Assembly: GCF_030811475.1 (NCBI RefSeq)
Contig: NZ_JAUSQV010000001.1
Location: 186,001-250,000, forward strand
DNA length: 64,000 nucleotides
Reading direction: 5' to 3'
Source of the DNA: Nakamurella flavida
Lineage (GTDB): Bacteria; Actinomycetota; Actinomycetes; Mycobacteriales; Nakamurellaceae
Both the position numbers and the translations under genes were made by a program. How positions within the stretch are numbered: the stretch's first letter is position 1; the number at the start of each line of letters is the position of its first letter. Below, in pieces: positions 61,734-64,000 of the stretch. The notes under the pieces are model-generated. The model was not told the origin of the DNA and made no database searches. It was given only the letters and a program-made list of their open reading frames with translations.

Positions 61734-63236
61734 TCAGACCTCGATGGGTTCGGCCTGGTTGCTGAGTTGGGCCACGCCGCCACCGTCGTGCTCGGCGGCG
61801 TCCAGCTCGCCGTACTCCAGCGGCGCCGGTAGGGCCAGCAGGGCGTTCTCCAGCACCTCGGTGAGGGCCGGGTGGATCCAGTACTGCCCCCGGGCCAGCT
61901 CCGCGGCGGTCTGCCCGAAGGACATCGCCTGGATGAGCGGCTGGATGACCGTCGCGGCCTCCGGCCCCATGATGTGGGCGCCCAGCAGCTTGCCGCTCTG
62001 CGGGTCGGCGATGAGCTTGACGAAACCGGTCTCGTCCTCGCGGGCCCACCCGGCGGCGATGTGCCCGTACCGGTGCTGCGCGACGACGAAGTCCTGACCG
62101 TTCTCCACCAGCTCGCCCTGCGTGCACCCGACCGAGGCGATCTGCGGGTGGGTGAACACCGCCGCCGGCACGAACCGGTGGTCCGTGGCGACGAGCTTCT
62201 CCGGGTGGGCCAGGTTGTGCCGCACGGTGCGCGCCTCGGCGTTGGCGACGTGCTTGAGCGGGTAGTGCGAGCTCACGTCGCCCAGCGCCCAGATGTCCGT
62301 GACGCCCGTGCGCTGGTACTCGTCGACGACGATGCGGCCGGCCTTGTCCATCGCGACGCCGGTGCGATCCAGATCGAGTCGGTCGCCGTTGGGGGTGCGG
62401 CCGGTGGCGATGAGGAGTTGATCGGCCTGCACGGTGTCCGTGCCGTCCGGACCGTCCAGGTGCACGAGCTGACCGCCGCCGGGGGCCGCCTCCACCGCGG
62501 TCACGGTGGTGCGGGTGCGCACGTCGTACCGGTGTCGGGCCACCGCGGTGTAGGCGACGGAGATGTCCGCGTCGTGGTGACCGAGCAGGTGCGGGCCTCG
62601 GGCGATCTGCGTGACCCGGGTGCCGAAGGAGGCGAACACGTGGGCGAACTCGGCGGCGATGTAGCCACCGCCGACGATCACGATGGACGCCGGGAGATCG
62701 TCGATCCGCATGATCGTGTCCGAGGTGTGGAACACCACGCCGTTCTCGCCCGGTTCGCCCGGGCGGTCGCCCAGACCCGGGAACGGCGGCACGGTGGCCC
62801 GGGACCCGGCGCCGATGACGACCCGGTCGGCGGTGAACTCGGCGGTGCCGCCGTCGTGCAGGTCGACCGTGAGCTGCTTGTCGCCGGTGAAGCGGCCGTG
62901 GCCGGCGAACACCGTGACGTTGGGGTTCCGGTCACCGGTGCGGTACTCGCGGCCGCCGGCCTCGATGCTGTCGATGCGACCGAAGATGCGGTCCCGCAGG
63001 CCCGGCCAGTCGACCGTCGGGGTGGGGCCGGTAAGATTGAGCGGACCGGCCGTGGTGACCGCCTCCGCGATGTCCGCCGGGTACACGAACATCTTGGTGG
63101 GGATGCACCCGACGTTCAGGCAGGTCCCACCGAAGAGTCCGGACTCGACCACCGCGATGTTCCAGTGGTCGAACTCCGGGCCGGGGATGCTGTTGGCCGA
63201 ACCGGTGCCGATGATGACGAGATCGAAGTTGCGCAC
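61734..63236 (-). CDS. mtr: Mycothione reductase
   Basis: A 500-residue flavoprotein disulfide reductase. FAD motif GTGSANSIPGP, redox-active Cys39-Cys44 in GGTCLNVGCIPTK, NADPH motif VIVGGGYIAAEFAHVFASFG, second FAD motif TDIWALGDVSSHYPLKHVANAEAR and the C-terminal HPALTEVLENAL with catalytic His. These details, such as GPEFDHWNIAVVESGLFGG, match mycothione reductase rather than glutathione or lipoamide enzymes. It implies mycothiol as the main thiol. A minus-strand TAACCT 6 bases ahead of GTG 63236 makes it leaderless. Confidence 0.94.
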   Translation of the reverse strand: MRNFDLVIIGTGSANSIPGPEFDHWNIAVVESGLFGGTCLNVGCIPTKMFVYPADIAEAVTTAGPLNLTGPTPTVDWPGLRDRIFGRIDSIEAGGREYRTGDRNPNVTVFAGHGRFTGDKQLTVDLHDGGTAEFTADRVVIGAGSRATVPPFPGLGDRPGEPGENGVVFHTSDTIMRIDDLPASIVIVGGGYIAAEFAHVFASFGTRVTQIARGPHLLGHHDADISVAYTAVARHRYDVRTRTTVTAVEAAPGGGQLVHLDGPDGTDTVQADQLLIATGRTPNGDRLDLDRTGVAMDKAGRIVVDEYQRTGVTDIWALGDVSSHYPLKHVANAEARTVRHNLAHPEKLVATDHRFVPAAVFTHPQIASVGCTQGELVENGQDFVVAQHRYGHIAAGWAREDETGFVKLIADPQSGKLLGAHIMGPEAATVIQPLIQAMSFGQTAAELARGQYWIHPALTEVLENALLALPAPLEYGELDAAEHDGGGVAQLSNQAEPIEV

Positions 63237-63242
63237 CGGACC

Positions 63243-63248
63243 AGGTTA
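63243..63248 (-). promoter_or_regulatory. -10 element (TAACCT, minus strand) of a leaderless mtr promoter
   Basis: On the minus strand TAACCT is followed by 6 bases and the GTG at 63236. No ribosome site is present. Confidence 0.5.
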
Positions 63249-63261
63249 ACCACGCCCGTCC

Positions 63262-64000
63262 TCACCTCCCGGTGGGCCGGGCGAGCGTGAGCAGCCGCTC
63301 GGCCAGCAACGGCCCGTCGGCACCGTCGACCCCCCGCCGGGCGAAGAACCCGGCGACGTTGGCGCAGTCGCGCCGCAGGAAGGTCGGGCCCCCCGGATTC
63401 GCCACCAGGTCGACCACCTGGGGCAGGTCGATCAGCACCGCCTCCCCGTCGGCGACCAGGATGTTGTACGGCGACAGGTCGCCGTGCGCGAGCCCGCACT
63501 CGGCCATCACGATCAACGACCCGACCAGGGAGTCCCACAGCGCGGTGAACCCCGCGGTGTCGTCGTCCCAGGTGGCCAGACGCGGAGCCGCCGCCCCGCC
63601 GGGCGTCCCCACGAACTCCATCATCAGTTCGGTGCCGATGAGCTGCACCGGGTAGGGCACCCGACATCCCGCCGACCACAGGGTGCCCAGGGCGGCGAAC
63701 TCCGCGGCCGACCATCGGGCGGACAGCAGGTCACGGCCGAACGCCGTCCGGGCGGCCATCGCCCGGGACTCCCGCGACCGCCGGGTGCGGCGGCCCTCCA
63801 GGTAGCCGGCGTCCCGGTGGAACAACCGGTGCTCGGCGCTGCGGTACTCCTTGACCGCGAGCAGGCAGCCGGGCTCGCCCGGCACCGACCGGTCGAGCAG
63901 GCCGACGTCGGCCTCCTTCCCGGTCTTCAGGACACCCAGCGGGGTGTCCCGGGCGGCCAGCGAGGTCACCAGCCATGCGGGTGCCGGACCCGGTCCGTGG
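63262..64000 (-). CDS. RIO1-type serine kinase, 5' end outside window
   Basis: At least 246 residues, still open at the window edge with an N-terminal PAWLVTSLAARDTPLGVLKTGKEADVGLL. Kinase features are the nucleotide-binding GKEADV loop, the Lys in LLAVKEYRSAEHRLF, GLAHGDLSPYNILV (catalytic Asp, HGDLSPYN) and VLIDLPQVVD (metal-binding Asp). RIO kinases in archaea and eukaryotes act in ribosome maturation; the bacterial role is undefined. GTG 63969 is an internal candidate start, but the family normally has more residues before it, so I treat the gene as truncated by the window. Confidence 0.88.
   Translation of the reverse strand, partial: HGPGPAPAWLVTSLAARDTPLGVLKTGKEADVGLLDRSVPGEPGCLLAVKEYRSAEHRLFHRDAGYLEGRRTRRSRESRAMAARTAFGRDLLSARWSAAEFAALGTLWSAGCRVPYPVQLIGTELMMEFVGTPGGAAAPRLATWDDDTAGFTALWDSLVGSLIVMAECGLAHGDLSPYNILVADGEAVLIDLPQVVDLVANPGGPTFLRRDCANVAGFFARRGVDGADGPLLAERLLTLARPTGR

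Noticed and set aside
1-64000. tRNA, rRNA, CRISPR, insertion sequences, prophage or attachment sites
   Set aside because: No T-loop-like or anticodon-arm patterns, no regularly spaced repeats and no transposase or integrase reading frames were seen.

Overview
This is chromosomal DNA of a high-GC actinobacterium (my estimate is about 70% G+C, GTG starts are frequent, and many genes look leaderless). Mycothione reductase, a sigE-rseA-htrA-tatB cluster, DUF2631, RIO kinase and actinobacterial-type Mrp place it in the Actinomycetia. The gene set looks like a soil or rock-dwelling Nakamurella-type relative of mycobacteria. The genus is inference. I see no tRNA, rRNA, IS element, prophage or CRISPR array.

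Layout. 1-9.5 kb: the 3' end of glgC, a VanY-type lipoprotein, an O-methyltransferase divergent from the envelope-stress cluster sigE-rseA-htrA-tatB, then mrp, a YflT-like stress protein and corA. This matches, from memory, the Rv1213-Rv1239c neighbourhood of M. tuberculosis. 9.8-14.9 kb: PHP phosphoesterase, small membrane protein, alpha/beta hydrolase, stand-alone primase-polymerase and a membrane-anchored beta-propeller. 15-20 kb: rhlE, a ferritin-like protein (with the propeller, the Rv3210c-Rv3212 block) and an S9 peptidase. 20-23 kb: Fpg/Nei glycosylase, MOSC protein, LOV blue-light protein. 23-29 kb: TetR divergent from a CocE-type hydrolase and HdeD-like protein, fructosamine kinase, polytopic membrane protein, and an HPr/EIIA PTS pair whose EIIA is frameshifted. 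29.8-36 kb: rlmN, an ethanolamine operon (permease, eutB, eutC) and a GAF-ANTAR regulator. 36-42 kb: orphan sugar-binding lipoprotein, VOC protein behind a double operator, NodB-like protein, stand-alone YcaO, DUF2631, LLM oxidoreductase. 42.9-47.7 kb: dxr-rip1-ispG-GNAT. 47.8-53.3 kb: an accessory secretion locus (SipW-type signal peptidase, two proteins with a WTDxEW mature N-terminus, an LSWTG-anchored protein) beside an AraC regulator. 53.3-64 kb: MFS exporter, penicillin-binding lipoprotein, secreted 5'-nucleotidase, methionine aminopeptidase, mycothione reductase and a truncated RIO kinase. The rlmN-to-mtr content matches the Rv2855-Rv2880c neighbourhood.

How it works together. sigE-rseA-htrA-tatB is an envelope-stress module (sigma factor, zinc anti-sigma, periplasmic protease, Tat export). 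dxr and ispG supply two MEP isoprenoid steps and flank the site-2 protease gene. eat-eutB-eutC is a minimal B12-dependent ethanolamine catabolic operon without a microcompartment. The secretion locus looks like a self-contained unit that processes and anchors its own surface proteins. Short dyads and 11-bp direct repeats sit at several promoters (sigE, cocE/tetR, VOC, 5'-nucleotidase, secretion locus) and are the most informative non-coding signals here.
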